Assembly (NCBI GenBank): GCA_015179045.1 | Contig: WHUZ01000018.1 | Span: forward strand, 248,001-312,000 | Origin: Kalaharituber pfeilii | Lineage: Eukaryota > Ascomycota > Pezizomycetes > Pezizales > Pezizaceae | Direction: 5' to 3' | Length of the DNA: 64,000 nt | Part shown: positions 18,405-29,781 of the stretch, piece after piece | Layout: every line of letters begins with the position of its first letter | Position numbering within the stretch: position 1 is the first letter of the stretch | Made by a program: the position numbers and the translations under genes | The notes under the pieces: generated by a model | Told to the model about the DNA's origin: nothing | Databases searched by the model: none | The model's input: the letters and a program-made list of their open reading frames with translations, nothing else

Positions 18405-21400
18405 TTTTTTTTTTTTTTTTTGTTTGTTAAAAAAAAATCACATAACCCCGCTTACAGCGCCAAGCCATGGCAGGGTCCCTGGGCAAGTCCTCGAAGCCCG
18501 GAGACAGGCTTAACAAACAAAGAACTTTCTATCTACTTCTACACCCTGAATCCGGAAACCCTGATTCCAGAAACCTCCGGACGGTCCTTCCGGTTTCTGC
18601 CTCAGGGAGGCCCCACTATATATCCCCCTCTGCCCCCTCCCCTCTCCCCCACACCTTCGCATCCCGGCAAGCAAACTTCCCCGACGGCAAAATATTTCGC
18701 AGTTTCCTCCACACCTTCGCAACCTGCGAATTTTTCCCGACCCGGGTCGGTAAACCGCGCGGCGCACAAAAAAAAAACCCCTCCACACCTTCGCAAACCG
18801 GCCCGAAAATTATCGCACGGCGCGCTCCTAAAACTTGATCCCGGAAAAGAACCTTTCCAACTCATCCCACTCCTCCCCATTCTCTGCCGTCCTTTTCCAG
18901 TTCTTTTCCACATCCCCCCATTCTCTGAAGCCTTCTGGGCGAAACCTCTGCTGACTGCACTGGAAGGCTAGGTGCTCCCCCGTCTGGACCTCCCCGCAGC
19001 TGCACTTCTCCGATTCCGCCGCTCCCATCCTCTTCAACCACCCAGCACACCTTCCTCGCTCCAGTCGCAATGCAGTGAAGTTTGATGTCGCCACCCTACT
19101 CCACTCCATGACCTTTCCTCCTCCAAACCCCTCTATCTCTCTCTTCTCTTTCCTCCACGCCTTTATCCTTTGGCGCACCCCACTCCCGGTGGCCACCTCC
19201 CTCCCCTTCTCCATCGTCCCCTTCTTTGCCCACTCATCCGCCTTCTCATTTCCTGCAATCCCAATGTGAGCCTTAACTGTTAGAGATCTACAGTAATGTC
19301 GGAGTGTCGGAGGTGTCGGATATCAGAGAGGTCCGTGATAAAGGGTGGTAAGGGCCCGAGAGCAACCTCATGCTCTATGTATATAGGTGTATTACTTTGG
19401 CTACTCTCTCTACGAAGGAATAACAATCATCTCTTTCTACCAAAAGCTCAACATTAACCCACATCAGTTTCGCATTACCCCTCTTCCTCTTCCTCCTTGC
19501 CACCGCATCTACTACCCTCCTCACATCCTACGTCTTCCCCTTCCCCTCTCTGCCTGCCTTCTTAACCGCCATGACGGCAGCTTCTGAATCCAGACAGATC
19601 AGGACCGGTACCTCCTCCGGCACACTCTCCAAGGCTCTTCTCACTCCCTCACCTCCCCATCGAACACTGTCGCTGTCCTTCCCACCACCTCCGCAACCAC
19701 TGCCGATTTTCCCCCCCTACCTTGCTATCCTCGATCTTGCTACCATCCGAGAAAAGGACCGCCCTCCCTCTTCCAGCTTCCTCAACCGAGGTCTCCCACT
19801 CCTCCCTTCCCCCTTCTTTCTTCCCAGCCTCACCGCGGTCTCCACCTCCACCTTCTCACACCCCCCTCCCCACGAAATCTCCTCCCCCTCCTCCGAGAAC
19901 CTCGCCCACTGATCTTGCCAGCAGTCCAGCACTGCTTCATACCCATCATTCTCGACCACCGCCCACTGCACCCCCAGTCTCTCCAGTTTCTCGCCTCCTC
20001 CTCCCTCTCCTCACTTCCTCTGAAGTCGCCCGTGCAAAGCTCCGCCAGCTCTGACGGCGCCTCCACCTCCCGGACGATCGCTCTCGCTTGCGCGCCATCC
20101 AGGACTGTCTACACGTCTTCCACTCCGCAAACCGCATTCACCCCTTCCACCCGGCACCTCTCCCCCCTCCAGCTGCTCTCTTCAAAACTTGCAGCTGTAA
20201 TCGCTCCATCTCCTTCTTCCACTCCTTCTGGCCTCTCCACCGATCTTACTCCCCCACATCGCCACCGCCCTCACTATCCCTGTGTACGCCTGCTGCCAGC
20301 TCCGTGGTGACATCCCCCCATCCCCACTCCCGGTTTCCCAGTCCTGAGAGTGCCCCTGCCAGCCTCCTCGCCCTACTCAGCCTATTTCGCCAATGCGCAC
20401 TGAAGGTCAGCTTCTCATCGAAAATGACTCCCAGCCACTTCAGCATCTCCCCTCCTTCTTCCACCTTTTCCCCACTCCGAAAGTTATCATCTCCTACTTC
20501 GACTCCTCCAGCGGGATCTGATCTTCTTCCGCCACCTCCACCATTGCCACCTTCACTTTCTCCCTCAGCCGCCGCATATCCCAGTACTCGTGCCAGTCCA
20601 GGATCGTTGCTGCCAGGTCGTCGACATACGATGGCACTTCTACCTCCACCCCCATCGCCACCCCCCTCAGCCTTCTCTCCATCTTCTCAATGGTGGGTGC
20701 CATGAAGATGAGGAAGATGACCGGTGACAGTGGTGACCCTTGCGGAACCCCCACGTTCGACCTGCCCCTCCCTTTCTCCTCGCCGTCCCACCACACTCCG
20801 AACTCCCTGCCTCCCATAAGCTCCTCCAGCCACCTCCGCTTCTTTCTCACCCCCTCGCTCCCCCTCTCCTCAATCCTTCCCAGGACCACCTCCTTCCTCA
20901 CGATGTTAAAGCCTCCTTTAATATCCGCCATCACCCATGCTGCTCTCCCCCCCTGTGCAGGCACCTCTGCACCTTTGATACTGCCCTCGCCATCGCCTGG
21001 ATCGCATTCCTCCCCTTGCGTGCTCCCAGCTAGAGCCTGTGGAAGAGTCGGTCTTCTTTCTGCAGCCTGCTGGCCATGACTTTCACCCCGATCTTCCCGA
21101 TACAATTGATCAGGTTGATTGGCCTCCACACTTTCGCCATCTTGATGTCCTTGCCCGGCTTCGGTATCATGATAACCCTCATCTCTCTCCACTCCGCCGG
21201 GGTCCTGTTCCGGATCCAGTTTTTGGCGATCTCCCTCACTAACTCATCTCCGATGGGAGTCTTCAGGGCAGCTTTGATCAATCGGTATCCGATTCCGTCA
21301 GGTCCCAGTGCCGAATTGTTTTTAGTGCCCTGCAACGCAGCCCTCACTTCCCCTTCCACTCTCTCCCTCTCCCTCTCGTCCCCCTCCCCCTCCGCTTCCC

Positions 21401-21547
21401 CCTCCCCCTCCGCTTCCCCCTCCCCCTCCTCCTCCCCCGCCTCTGCCTCCCCCTCTTCCCTCCACGCAAAATTCCTCTCCACCAGCGTCCTCACCTTCTC
21501 TCCATCCCCCTCCAACTCCCTCCCCTCCTCATCTTTCAACCTTCCCC
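18405..21547 (-). mobile_element. 5'-truncated, decayed copy of LINE family A
   Basis: Read on the minus strand, this is the 3' half of the same LINE as 5955-13137. It runs from ORF2 sequence upstream of the RT (about 21540) through PQGSPLSP and YVDD (20760-20620), RNase H (about 19740 and 19230) and the Cys/His C-terminus (18990) to hairpin A and poly(T) at the left end. Frameshifts and stops break ORF2 into at least five pieces (21539-21030, 21192-20494, 20464-20246, 20066-19717, 19214-18828). An in-frame expansion of GEGEAEGE-type codons occurs near 21370-21430. A solo LTR interrupts RNase H at 19278-19453. I found no clear target duplication. Confidence 0.88.
19278..19453. mobile_element. 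Solo LTR, 176 bp, inside the LINE copy
   Basis: The insert starts TGTTAGAG and ends CTCAACA and is flanked by the perfect 5-bp direct repeat TTAAC (19273-19277 and 19454-19458). TG...CA ends and a 5-bp duplication are standard for LTR retrotransposons. The intact LINE at about 12490-12520 shows continuous sequence at the equivalent place, confirming insertion. A TATATA-like box at about 19378-19384 could be the LTR promoter. No internal region remains. Confidence 0.88.
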
Positions 21548-21822
21548 ATCAAATAGTGGTACAAGCAAAGTTATCCAGATAAGACATCAAGCTTTCTTGC
21601 TACAGCGTACCAAGCAGACAAGAATCAAAGACTTTCTTTATTGTACATATACCTACACTCCTAATCAAAGAACAGATACTGATTGCCTGTATAACAACAG
21701 CAAAAGAGGACTAGTGATTGAGTAGAATTTAGTGTATGGCATCAGCAAGTTTATGTAGGCATTTGGTGTCGATATAGCTAGCATTGTGTATATTATATGG
21801 CTGAATCTCTACTCTACTTGAT
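21548..21822. other. Unassigned stretch
   Basis: No gene or repeat could be assigned between the truncated LINE and the inverted-repeat end at 21823. Confidence 0.4.
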
Positions 21823-21893
21823 ATAAGAATATATTCGATATAAGAATATTTGCCTGCCACCCGACGATATTCTTATGTCGAGAGTGTACTGTA
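21823..21893. mobile_element. Single terminal repeat of a TA-flanked DNA element
   Basis: This matches the right end of the element at 33487-34476: GATATAAGAATATATTCG, CCCGACGATAT and an end reading CGAGAGTGTACTG next to TA. The partner left end is not found nearby, so it is a truncated or rearranged copy. It abuts the repeat-tail fragment at 21894. Confidence 0.65.
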
Positions 21894-23520
21894 CGTACAA
21901 TGATGACGACGAAAGCAAGTGGGATGGTGCTACGTAAGATGTTGACAACGAAGGTAATTGGAATGGAATTGCGCACGATGTTGATGATGGCAATTGGAAT
22001 GGTACCACGTTTCGAGATTGGCTTGGCGATTGCCGCTCTGATGACTATAGCACTGGTTATTATCGTGGCTATGACTGCTATGAGGATGATTGCAATTGGC
22101 ATTTGTCGTACCATGGAAGCTATTCGAATTGCATAGGTCCCTTAAACTGCACCTAACTGAGACTGAAAAGTTGTGAACGGGGTGGCAGATGAGGCACGAC
22201 AAGTGAGAGGATCAGGTGATTGATTTCTATAGTCTTCCCAATTTACTTTATCGTTTTCACCACTTTACGGTCTATTACTGGGGTTTCATACTCATAGTCT
22301 TCAATTGAAATCATCAATCTCGTCCTAAGTTCCGCTTATGGATGTTCATTCTAGTCAGTCATCACGATATCGTGGTCACAGATACTCTCGCACCAAGCAA
22401 CCTGAGCTAACAGGTCTATGACAGTTGCATGACCTTTCTTTTTGTGTTAGTGTAACTCTTAAAACATGTTCTCTGCCAACATACCCCCAGTTTCCTACGC
22501 GCAAAGTTGCCTTGTCTTTACCTGAAGCACAAATGGTATTTCGACCTTGGGAGATTATCTGATCCAGTAGTCCTTTCAACCCTGCTTCTTGGTCATGTGC
22601 TTGTTCGTGAGGTATCATTCAAATATTCACCTGCGTCCATAAGACCTTCAAAATCATAATTTTGTATGGTCACTATCTGCAGCCAAATGCCTGACTTGTT
22701 TATACATGCACCATATGCAAGGCTAGCAGATTGAACTTTTCGCAAGATCCAGAGTATATCTCTCAACTCCTATACTAACAACTATCAAACTAGCCTTTCA
22801 TTATGATATGGATCATTATTCCTTCCATCCACTATGATTAAGGGCCTCCTGCTAGAGACGCCCTGCAACTACTCTCCATGAGAAATCTAGTAGCCACCAC
22901 CTGACCTTCCGTTTTAAGCTTGTTGCATGTCGAATGCCTCTCTGGAGCCTGCCTGATATTTTTCCTACATGAATTATGTGTCAGTCTGCAATTGTATGGG
23001 AGGTCGTGGGCACTACATGGCCTTGGGTTTGTTTTTCGTTACTGCTTGCAATAGGGTTATATTTTCTTATCTCTTTTGCATGTATCTCGTCATAGCACTA
23101 ACGGCGTTATACGAGTAATGACATATTTTATAAAAAAAAAACGTCCACGTCCGTGTTAGAAGAGTCTAATTGCTTTTTTCCTACTCTATAAAGACAAGGT
23201 GACCTAACTAGATGTAATACGAACCAGAGACCATTCGTGCTACGGGCATGATATACGAGACAAGTGCACCATTGCGCAAGACCTAGGAGAATTAACAAGA
23301 TCAATATCGGAACCTAATATATCGATTATTTGCTCCACATAAGCACCTTTGATTTATGTGACCTTTGCAAGTTGAATCTTCAATGACCCTGCCGCTGAGT
23401 GGGCCGATCTACTCTGTAACTCAGGCAATGACGTCTATTATGCATTGTAGTGTTCATGAAATCTGAACTGAATATCATGTGTTATTTGTTTCTTTGCTTT
23501 TTACAGTGGGTTTACAATAC
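21890..23520. repeat. Inverted segmental duplication, right arm
   Basis: This arm matches the reverse complement of 60-2086. It lacks the hairpin insertions found in the left arm at 725 and 962, giving empty sites near 22850 and 22690. Apart from the coding remnant at 21894-22153 no gene is visible. A possible degenerate hairpin-B relic (CTCGTCATAGC...ATACGAGTAATGA) sits at 23088-23140. Confidence 0.75.
21894..22153 (+). pseudogene. Tail fragment of a DDEGNWNGS-repeat gene
   Basis: The plus strand encodes two or three units of the same repeat (DNEGNWNG, DDGNWNGTTF). A tail like that of the gene at 1815-4045 follows (RDWLGDC, then STGYYRGYDCYEDD). An in-frame TAA lies near 21934 and the 5' part of the gene is missing. 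Inference: it is the diverged partner of the left-arm gene, carried in the inverted duplication. Confidence 0.7.
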
Positions 23521-23897
23521 AGCTGAAGAAGACTGTCTGGTGAATGAGTTGCCAATTGGTGTTTGGCAAGTAGCTAGTTGTTGACCACTGGCTGGTTGAC
23601 GTGATATCTTTTGTGACGTGGGCAGTTCAGCGGCCATGCTCTGAGATTCAGTGTGTAGTGGGGTTTTTGGTGTGGCGGTCAGGTGATGACTAGTGCTATC
23701 GGTGTTGACCACCAGCAGATGTATTTAGTGCTAGCGGAAAGTTCCGCTGCATGTTTCTGTGTAATGGTTTCAGACAGGCATGAAATAGCTTCGGCGTATA
23801 AGGCAATACACTACAAATTAATGCTGCGATAATGCATTTGGCTTGTAATTAAGAATTCGCCTGGTTGGACTTTGCGCAGCCCAGCAATGACCATAGC

Positions 23898-24451
23898 CGC
23901 CACCATCACCAGAGCCACAGGCGGCACCACCATCCCCACCACCGCCTCCGAGGAGAGCGACGAAGGGGAAGAAGACGGGGAATCCGAAGCCGATGCCAAA
24001 GCCAAAGGTCAGTACCGGCATCGTTGTACATGGGGTTGCGTTGAGAAGGGACTTAGGGAAGGTGCAACGATGGCTGGGAGAGGACAACAAGGACCTGAGG
24101 AAGATTGTTGGGGTTCGCTGGTTGAGAAGGAAGGACTTACTGGTTGGGGAAGGAAAGAAGACGAGTTCGGTGGTAGTTTTTCTGGAGGACCAGCAGGACG
24201 TCGACAGGGTCAGGCTCGGAGGAAGATGGTTGAGGGCGTGCCGGTATGAAGCCGAAAGGGGACGGGGGTGAGGTAGACTGCTGGCCGCTTTCCCTCCCGC
24301 AAGACAAATGGAAACAGCGGGAAATACATGTATTTAGGACAGGGTTGAGGCTTGGGGTATTTAGGCGGGAAGCTTCGGTCGTGGTTATTAATTTTCTCTT
24401 ATTTATATAGCACAGTATCGCCATAGCCCTTAGGGCGGCATGCGATTAATG

Positions 24452-24490
<39 letters not shown>
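23898..24490 (+). mobile_element. Internally deleted LINE derivative (ORF1 piece plus hairpin-B tail)
   Basis: A 593-bp element is flanked by the 9-bp repeat GACCATAGC (23889-23897 and 24491-24499). A frame ending at 24271 reads like LINE ORF1 (IVVHGVALRRDL, then KKTSSVVVFLEDQQ) with no zinc knuckles and no ORF2. It joins directly to a 3' region ending in hairpin B (about 24417-24452) and poly(A). A shorter copy disrupts GTPase gene 2 at 38920-39208, so this deleted form was mobilised at least twice. Confidence 0.8.
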
Positions 24491-24492
<2 letters not shown>

Positions 24493-24797
24493 CCATAGCA
24501 GTATACTCAGCTCAATGGTCACCCGGCTACTGTAGATCTAAAAAATGGATACTACTTGATCAGAATTGTCAGTCTCTACTAAGATCGCATTCTTCATCCG
24601 CTACTCATATGTATTCGTTCTGAAGGTTGCAGCAGTATAATCAGTTACAGTACTCAGCGATCTCTTTAATAAGGTAGTGTGATCCTCTCATACTTGCTCA
24701 CTCCAGTGCACGCCCACCCCATGGCTATTCCTAATCCAACGCTGAATCCTGTTGTGGGCAGCATTCGCTAATGGTAGTTTAACAGCTCTCATTCGGG

Positions 24798-24860
24798 TTT
24801 TTTTTTTTTTTTTTTTTATAATCACGTAACCCCGCTTGCAGCTGTTCGCCATGGCAGGGT
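24798..24860 (-). mobile_element. Hairpin-A micro-insertion
   Basis: Poly(T) plus reverse-complement hairpin A is flanked by the 11-bp repeat TCTCATTCGGG (24787-24797 and 24861-24871). The insert begins at ACCCTGCC, one to two bases from the start point seen in other copies. Confidence 0.85.
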
Positions 24861-25018
24861 TCTCATTCGGGGTGATCTCATACACAACCGAGGTGCAAAG
24901 CAACGAATTGTTTTCAGCTCTGATGAACCCATCACAAACCTTGCATTTTATGGGAAATCATTTAGAACGAACGAGAAACAGAGCTAGAAGTTGTGGCAGT
25001 AGCCTAGGTGCAACTGGG

Positions 25019-25087
25019 CGCCCTGCCATGGTGAACAGCTGCAAGCGGGGTTATGTGATTTAGAAAAAGAAAAAAAAAAAAAAAAAA
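25019..25087 (+). mobile_element. Hairpin-A micro-insertion
   Basis: GCCCTGCCATGGTGAACAGC leads into the GCGGGG stem and an A-rich tail. AGGTGC occurs on both sides, so a duplication of 6 bp or a decayed longer one is likely. Comparison with unit 3 (about 43820) shows the interrupted native sequence. Confidence 0.7.
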
Positions 25088-25206
25088 AGGTGCTGAACCC
25101 ACATATGTGACGATCTCTCACATAAAGGACCTGTCGATTGGTTTTGGTAAACTTGCTTCTAACTGGTTTGCTGTTACTGCATGCAATTACAATAGCCAAG
25201 TGCGAT

Positions 25207-25208
<2 letters not shown>

Positions 25209-25245
<37 letters not shown>

Positions 25246-25287
25246 AGATCGTAACCCCGCATACAGGCTACCACCCTATAGCAGGGA
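25209..25287 (-). mobile_element. Hairpin-A variant micro-insertion
   Basis: A long poly(T) is followed by a variant hairpin (CCCTGC stem; loop containing TGGTAGCCTGTATG). A perfect 14-bp duplication GCCAAGTGCGATGT flanks it (25195-25208 and 25288-25301), the longest in the series. Confidence 0.87.
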
Positions 25288-25589
25288 GCCAAGTGCGATG
25301 TGAGCTGCCACTGCCAAGTATATTCATGTGATAATGTCGTTGCTACGAGCATAATACATGTAGGATGCAATCATACCTAAATTTGTTGCATGTATGTGTG
25401 CCGGGCCATTCGTAACAAACGTTCCAGTGGCCACTAGCCCGGACTACTCAATGGAACGCTGGTTCGTGACTGGCCCGGGCCACTCAGAATTTGAATTTTC
25501 TCATTCTACCTACAATTCACCCTCTCAAACTCACACACACACACTCGCGTATCCACACATCCACTATTTGATAAAACAGCGTCACTAAA

Positions 25590-25895
25590 GACCTCTCCCT
25601 GCCACAGGAAAACACAGCTCTACCAAGGACCCCTCCAGCGACAGGAAAAAACAGCTTCATTAAGGACCGTCTCCGGCGAAAAAAAAAAAAAACAGCAGCA
25701 GCAAGGACCCCTCCGGCGACAGGAAAACACAGCTTCATCAAGGACCCCCAGCGACAGGAAAAAAACAGCTTTATCAAGGACCTCTCCAGTGACAGGAAAA
25801 ATCAGCTTCATCAAGGACCCCTCCGGCGACAGGGCAAAAAAAAATACAGCGTGATGAATGACCCCCTCCGGCGACAGGAAAAACAGCTTCAAGAT
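25590..25895. repeat. Minisatellite within Ginger-like copy 1
   Basis: About eight irregular units of 31-38 bp carry the core GGCGACAGGAAAA and CAGCTTCATCAAGGACC. The array interrupts the integrase-like frame just after the DVHCNL motif. The same array with fewer, more regular units lies at about 30120-30330 in copy 2. Confidence 0.8.
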
Positions 25896-26238
25896 TGCAA
25901 TGAACATCTTGAATAATGTCAAATGCTCGATCTTCTATAATAACCTCACGATGGTATTCGTTTTGGGGAGGATTCGCTTTGCGCATTAGAACGCCATCCT
26001 CATTAATAAAAAATTTCTAATTTGTTAATATCTTATTAATCTCATTATAGGTTATACTTACCTTAGCAAGAGTTTTAACATTATTCTCAGCTGCTGAAGA
26101 CACGGGCCGTTCTGGATCACGACAGAAAATTCGGATTTCACGTAACTTCTGAGGTTCCATTTGATATCTATTTGTATGATCCCGAGATTGAATATATAGC
26201 TCGAATTGATGGCGAATTTCGGGTGTAAAAGGCTCCAT
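25870..26238 (-). pseudogene. Integrase-like gene, N-terminal part (copy 1)
   Basis: Exon 1 (26238-26062, 59 codons) starts MEPFTPEIRHQFELYIQSRD and ends KTLAK. A 45-nt intron with a GTAAGT donor (26061-26017) joins in phase to KFFINEDGVLMRK and EDRAFDIIQDVHCNL. The DIIQDVH segment resembles the start of the H2C2 zinc-binding domain that precedes DDE integrase cores. The frame then runs into the minisatellite, so the catalytic domain is absent. The reading frame is well conserved between the two copies. Confidence 0.6.
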
Positions 26239-26662
26239 AGGTAAAGATTGTTAAGGAATGAGGCTGAAAAGTAATTACCAGTTTAGGTAAATAAGATAGG
26301 CTTGGCGTTGTATACTAGAGAAGTGTATGGTACAGAATGCGATATATGTAGAATACATTCAAAATACCGACAGCATGGAAAAATATCAAGTTTAAATACT
26401 TGAGTAAATAAAACAAAAAAATAAACAAATGATTTAGACAATTACAATTCCGAACCTTCTAGTATTTTAACAGCCACCAACATACCAACATTCTGTTGTA
26501 GTTCTGTGCGCAGAACAAAAAGGTCAATGCGTTGTACTAGTGTGTGATCACGAACCAGCGTTCCGTTGAGTAGTCCGGGCTAGTGGCCACTGGTCCGGGC
26601 CAGTGGCCACTGGAACGTTGTTACGAATGGCCCGGCACATATGCACATAACAGTATTTTCCC

Positions 26663-26699
26663 TATCGCCATAGCCCACAGGGCGGTAAGCGATAAATGA

Positions 26700-26732
<33 letters not shown>
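26663..26732 (+). mobile_element. Hairpin-B micro-insertion
   Basis: TATCGC/GCGATA outer stem, GCCC/GGGC inner stem and a poly(A) of about 30 are present. The insert starts at the hairpin base. No clear target duplication is seen, probably because it lies beside the end of the Ginger-like element. Confidence 0.7.
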
Positions 26733-26736
<4 letters not shown>

Positions 26737-27378
26737 TAGGCAAACTTACCACATGTGGTATCTCTCTTGCTATCGGCGAACTATTGAAGTGATATCTGTG
26801 TACGCTGGGATCTCGAGTATTACTCTAGCAGCCCCTGTCCTGGAATTGACATGGTAGCGTTGTCGGTTACCATATGGCTGGAAACACTGGGGAGTAGAGC
26901 CTTTCATCAAATGCACATGTAGCTACCACCTACTTTCCAACCTACCGTCAACAAATATCAGGCAGCAGCGCTGTTTGGCAAATCGTACCATGTATCAAAA
27001 TAGCACGCACGTACATGAGATTATCCTTTAGGACTGACTATTATCTATTGATGACACCATTATACAGAACTTTGTATCTAGAGGCTATGTATGAGACTAA
27101 CTTGTATCGCGGTCTAATGTCCACATTATAAGATATTGGCGACGACCTCTATATACCTTGTTCAAGATTGGGCATCAAAAATGTGGGCATTGATTCCCTC
27201 ATAGACGTTTAACCCTTCCTCGGCACATATATCTATTCCGTTTTTGTTCTTCTTTCTTTCCAGCGAGCCCTTGTTACGCCTGGACCCTCTCAACTAAGCC
27301 GCGAGCCTTCACTGTTCTCATTATTGGACGTGCGCTGTTGTTGTGGAATAGCCTCCATTGAATTTCCTCACCTTGTCG

Positions 27379-27560
27379 AAATAGATAACCACTTAGTGGT
27401 TGACTAAGCCACACTCGAACCTCTCATATTGGATACCCTGTCATATTGGATGAACTCTGCCTGCCAGAGCCAATTGGGCCGGTGAGGATCATTGCATATT
27501 TTGTCTTATTGGATAAAACCTGCCGGTCCAGACCTTATCCAATATAACAGGTTCGACTGT
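27379..27560. mobile_element. Palindromic insert in the GTPase 1 upstream region
   Basis: Units 2 and 3 read directly through at the matching place (TTATCGAATTCC). Unit 1 carries about 180 extra bases containing inverted motifs CTCGAACCTC/GAGGTTCGA-like and ATATTGGATA/TATCCAATAT. TCGAA flanks both sides. It is probably a small MITE whose exact ends I cannot fix. Confidence 0.5.
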
Positions 27561-27711
27561 ATCGAATTCCCTAGTACTTACTGTATGCCCCCACATACAT
27601 CGTTAAGCATCTGCGATAGCCTAGCACCGCAAGCATCAACCCTGTGTTAGAATTAATACCTTGTTTTAGGCCTTCCTCAAAGATCTACAGTGAAACCCCT
27701 AAGAACCTACT

Positions 27712-29581
27712 ATGGCGCCACACAGCTCTGTCAGCAAGCTTGAGCCACCTGGAGCTTCCCCCGAGAACCCTGGAAGCAAGATTCGTCGTAGGTATCATTA
27801 TCCCCTGTTCACATGACTCACAAAACACTCGGCAAAGCTTAATAATACCGTTGATAGTCCAACACTGGCAAATAGACAGGAGGATACCAGCAATGCCATC
27901 CGAATTGCGGTTATGGGAGTTACAGGTGCTGGGAAAAGTACATTTATTCAGACCATTACTGGTGATCCGAACATCAAAATTGGACATAATTTGGAGTCAT
28001 GTATGTAGAAGTTGTTCCTATAGTGCAGTATTGGCTATTATACAGATTACTGACATAAATCATTGGAAAGGTACGCAGGATATCAAATGTTGGCCTTGGA
28101 AATATAATGGAATTGATATTATGTTCATTGATACTCCTGGTTTCAATGATACCAACAGGAGTGAAGGTGAAATTTTACGTGACCTCTCAAATTGGCTCAT
28201 GAAATCATACCAGAACAATGCAAAACTCTCTGGAATCATATATCTGCATCGCATCAGTGACAACCGGATGGAAGGTGCAGCATTACGCAATTTGCGAGTA
28301 TTCCAAAAGCTATGTGGAGAGGACAGCCTACGACACGTTATTTTAATTACAACACACTGGGCGGGTGTACCTAAGGCTACAGCAGAAGCTCGCGAGAAGG
28401 AGCTTGTTGAAACGTACTGGAAGGGTATGAAGGAAAGGGGCTCAGAGGTGAGGCGATTTGAAGGCACTAAAAGCAGTGCTATTAAGCTCATTTCAGAGTT
28501 CCTTGATCGGAGGTTAGAAGAAACAACTTTGCAGATTCAACGAGAAATGGTTGAAGAGAAGAAGAATTTAGCAGATACTGGTGCAGGCAAGGTTGTGAAT
28601 GAGGAGATGCTGAAGCTAAAAGCAAAATTTGAGAAGGAAATGAAGGATCTGAGGAAGCTTATAGAAGAAGCATTGAAGGAGAAGGATAAAGAATATCATA
28701 ATATCTTGAACGATGAGAGGAAAAGGGTTACTATAGAGATTGAAAGGATAAGGAAGGGAGAGGAAGCAATGAAGCTCCAACTGAGAGAGCAACAGAAAGC
28801 GTTTGAGGAGCAGCAGCAGAAGTGGAGGCAGCAGCAGCACCTGGAGCAGCAGCGCCTGGAGCAGGAGCGACTGAAGCAGCTGGAAGTATTGGAAAAACTG
28901 GAGCGGGCGATGGAGGAGGAAAAGCTACACCAGCGGAAGACCCTTCAGGAGCAGCAGAAGCAGCAGAAGGCTCTTCAGGAGGCTTTTCAGGAGCAGCTAC
29001 AGGCTTTTCGGGAGCGGCAGCAGCAACTAGATACGCAGCGACAACAACTGGAGCAACAGCGACAGGAACTGCAGGAGCAGGGACTGCAGCAGCTGAGGGC
29101 GTTTCAGGACGCGCAGCAGCGGCTGGAGCAGCACCAACGGCAGCTGGAGAAGCAACGCCAAGAGGAACGCCAAGACTACGAGAAACAACAGCAGCGGCTG
29201 GAGAAGCAACGCCAAGAGCAACGTCAAGAGCACGAGAAGCAATGGCAGGAGCAGCAGCAGCGGTGGCAGGAGCAGCAGCGGTGGCAGGAGCAGCAACGCC
29301 AAGAGCAACGCAAAGAGTACGAGAAGCAGCAGCAGGAGCAACAATGGCGGCAGCAGCAGCAGTGGCAGCAGTGGCAGGAGCAGCAGCAGAAACTGGAGCA
29401 GGAACGCAAAGAGCAACGCAAAGAGTGCGAGAAGCAGCAGCAGGAGCAGCAGTGGCAGCAGCAGCAGCAGCAGCAGCAGTGGCAGGAGCGGCAGCGGAAA
29501 CTGCAGCAGCAGCTGCACGAGCAGCAGGTGAAAATAACATACTTAGAGCAACGGAAACGGTCCTGGTGTCCTATAATGTAG
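27712..29581 (+). CDS. AIG1-like P-loop GTPase 1 with Gln-rich coiled coil and CaaX end
   Basis: Three exons: 27712-27791, 27858-28000 and 28071-29581, giving 577 residues. Introns of 66 and 70 nt have GT-AG ends at positions conserved in the two paralogues; the second has a CTGAC branch motif. Splicing restores the switch-I Thr in ESCTQDI. Visible G motifs are GVTGAGKST (G1, residue 47 on), DTPGFND (G3, residue 95), TTHW (G4-like) and FEGTKSSA (G5-like). This pattern fits the AIG1/septin-like TRAFAC class. From about residue 260 the chain is a charged coiled coil, very rich in Gln (EQQR/QQLE units). The C-terminus reads RKRSWCPIM: Cys followed by three residues ending in Met, with basic residues before it, a candidate farnesylation box. 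Inference: a membrane-anchored GTPase. This is the only undamaged copy of the three. Confidence 0.82.
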
Positions 29582-29781
29582 TCACTGACAAGCCTGTATC
29601 GAGAAACAACTTCAGATATATTATTGCAGTCATTTTTCTGTCTGTTTCATCGAAGGGCCTGTCGGGTTATGCTTGGTTTTTTTAGAATCTTTCTCTCTTG
29701 GTCATTCTCTTGCGTGAACACCTTTTCAGCCTTTTTGTTTCTTTTCTTTTTGGCGGAAGGAAGGTTCAGCTCACAACCGTA

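Larger units (their letters stand above)
25397..26639. mobile_element. Non-autonomous Ginger-like DNA element, copy 1
   Basis: A 1243-bp element has long inverted ends (about 80 bp) starting TGTGCCGGGCCATTCG and ending in its complement (...CCCGGCACA). It is flanked by the 4-bp repeat TATG (25393-25396 and 26640-26643). Inside, on the minus strand, is part of a gene resembling the N-terminal region and H2C2 zinc motif of retroviral-type integrases. TGT...ACA ends, 4-bp duplications and an integrase-like protein together are features reported for Ginger transposons. A CGACAGGAAAAA minisatellite replaces the downstream catalytic part. Copy 2 is at 29923-31155. Confidence 0.75.
23500..29780 (+). 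repeat. GTPase-bearing duplicated unit 1
   Basis: Flanks and gene align collinearly with unit 2 (about 34480-39310) and unit 3 (about 42940-48270). Private insertions in this unit are a LINE-derived element (23898-24490), three hairpin-A copies, a Ginger-like element (25397-26639), a hairpin-B copy and a roughly 180-bp palindromic insert near 27379-27560. It lacks the hairpin insertion shared by units 2 and 3. Confidence 0.75.

Noticed and set aside
25590..25895. CRISPR-like array
   Set aside because: Units are contiguous with no unique spacers, lie inside a eukaryotic DNA element and vary in length; this is a minisatellite.
28731..29540. Minus-strand Ala/Val-rich frame (269 aa) and overlapping Leu-rich frames
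   Set aside because: Complement of the CAG-rich coiled-coil tail of GTPase 1; typical repeat artefact.
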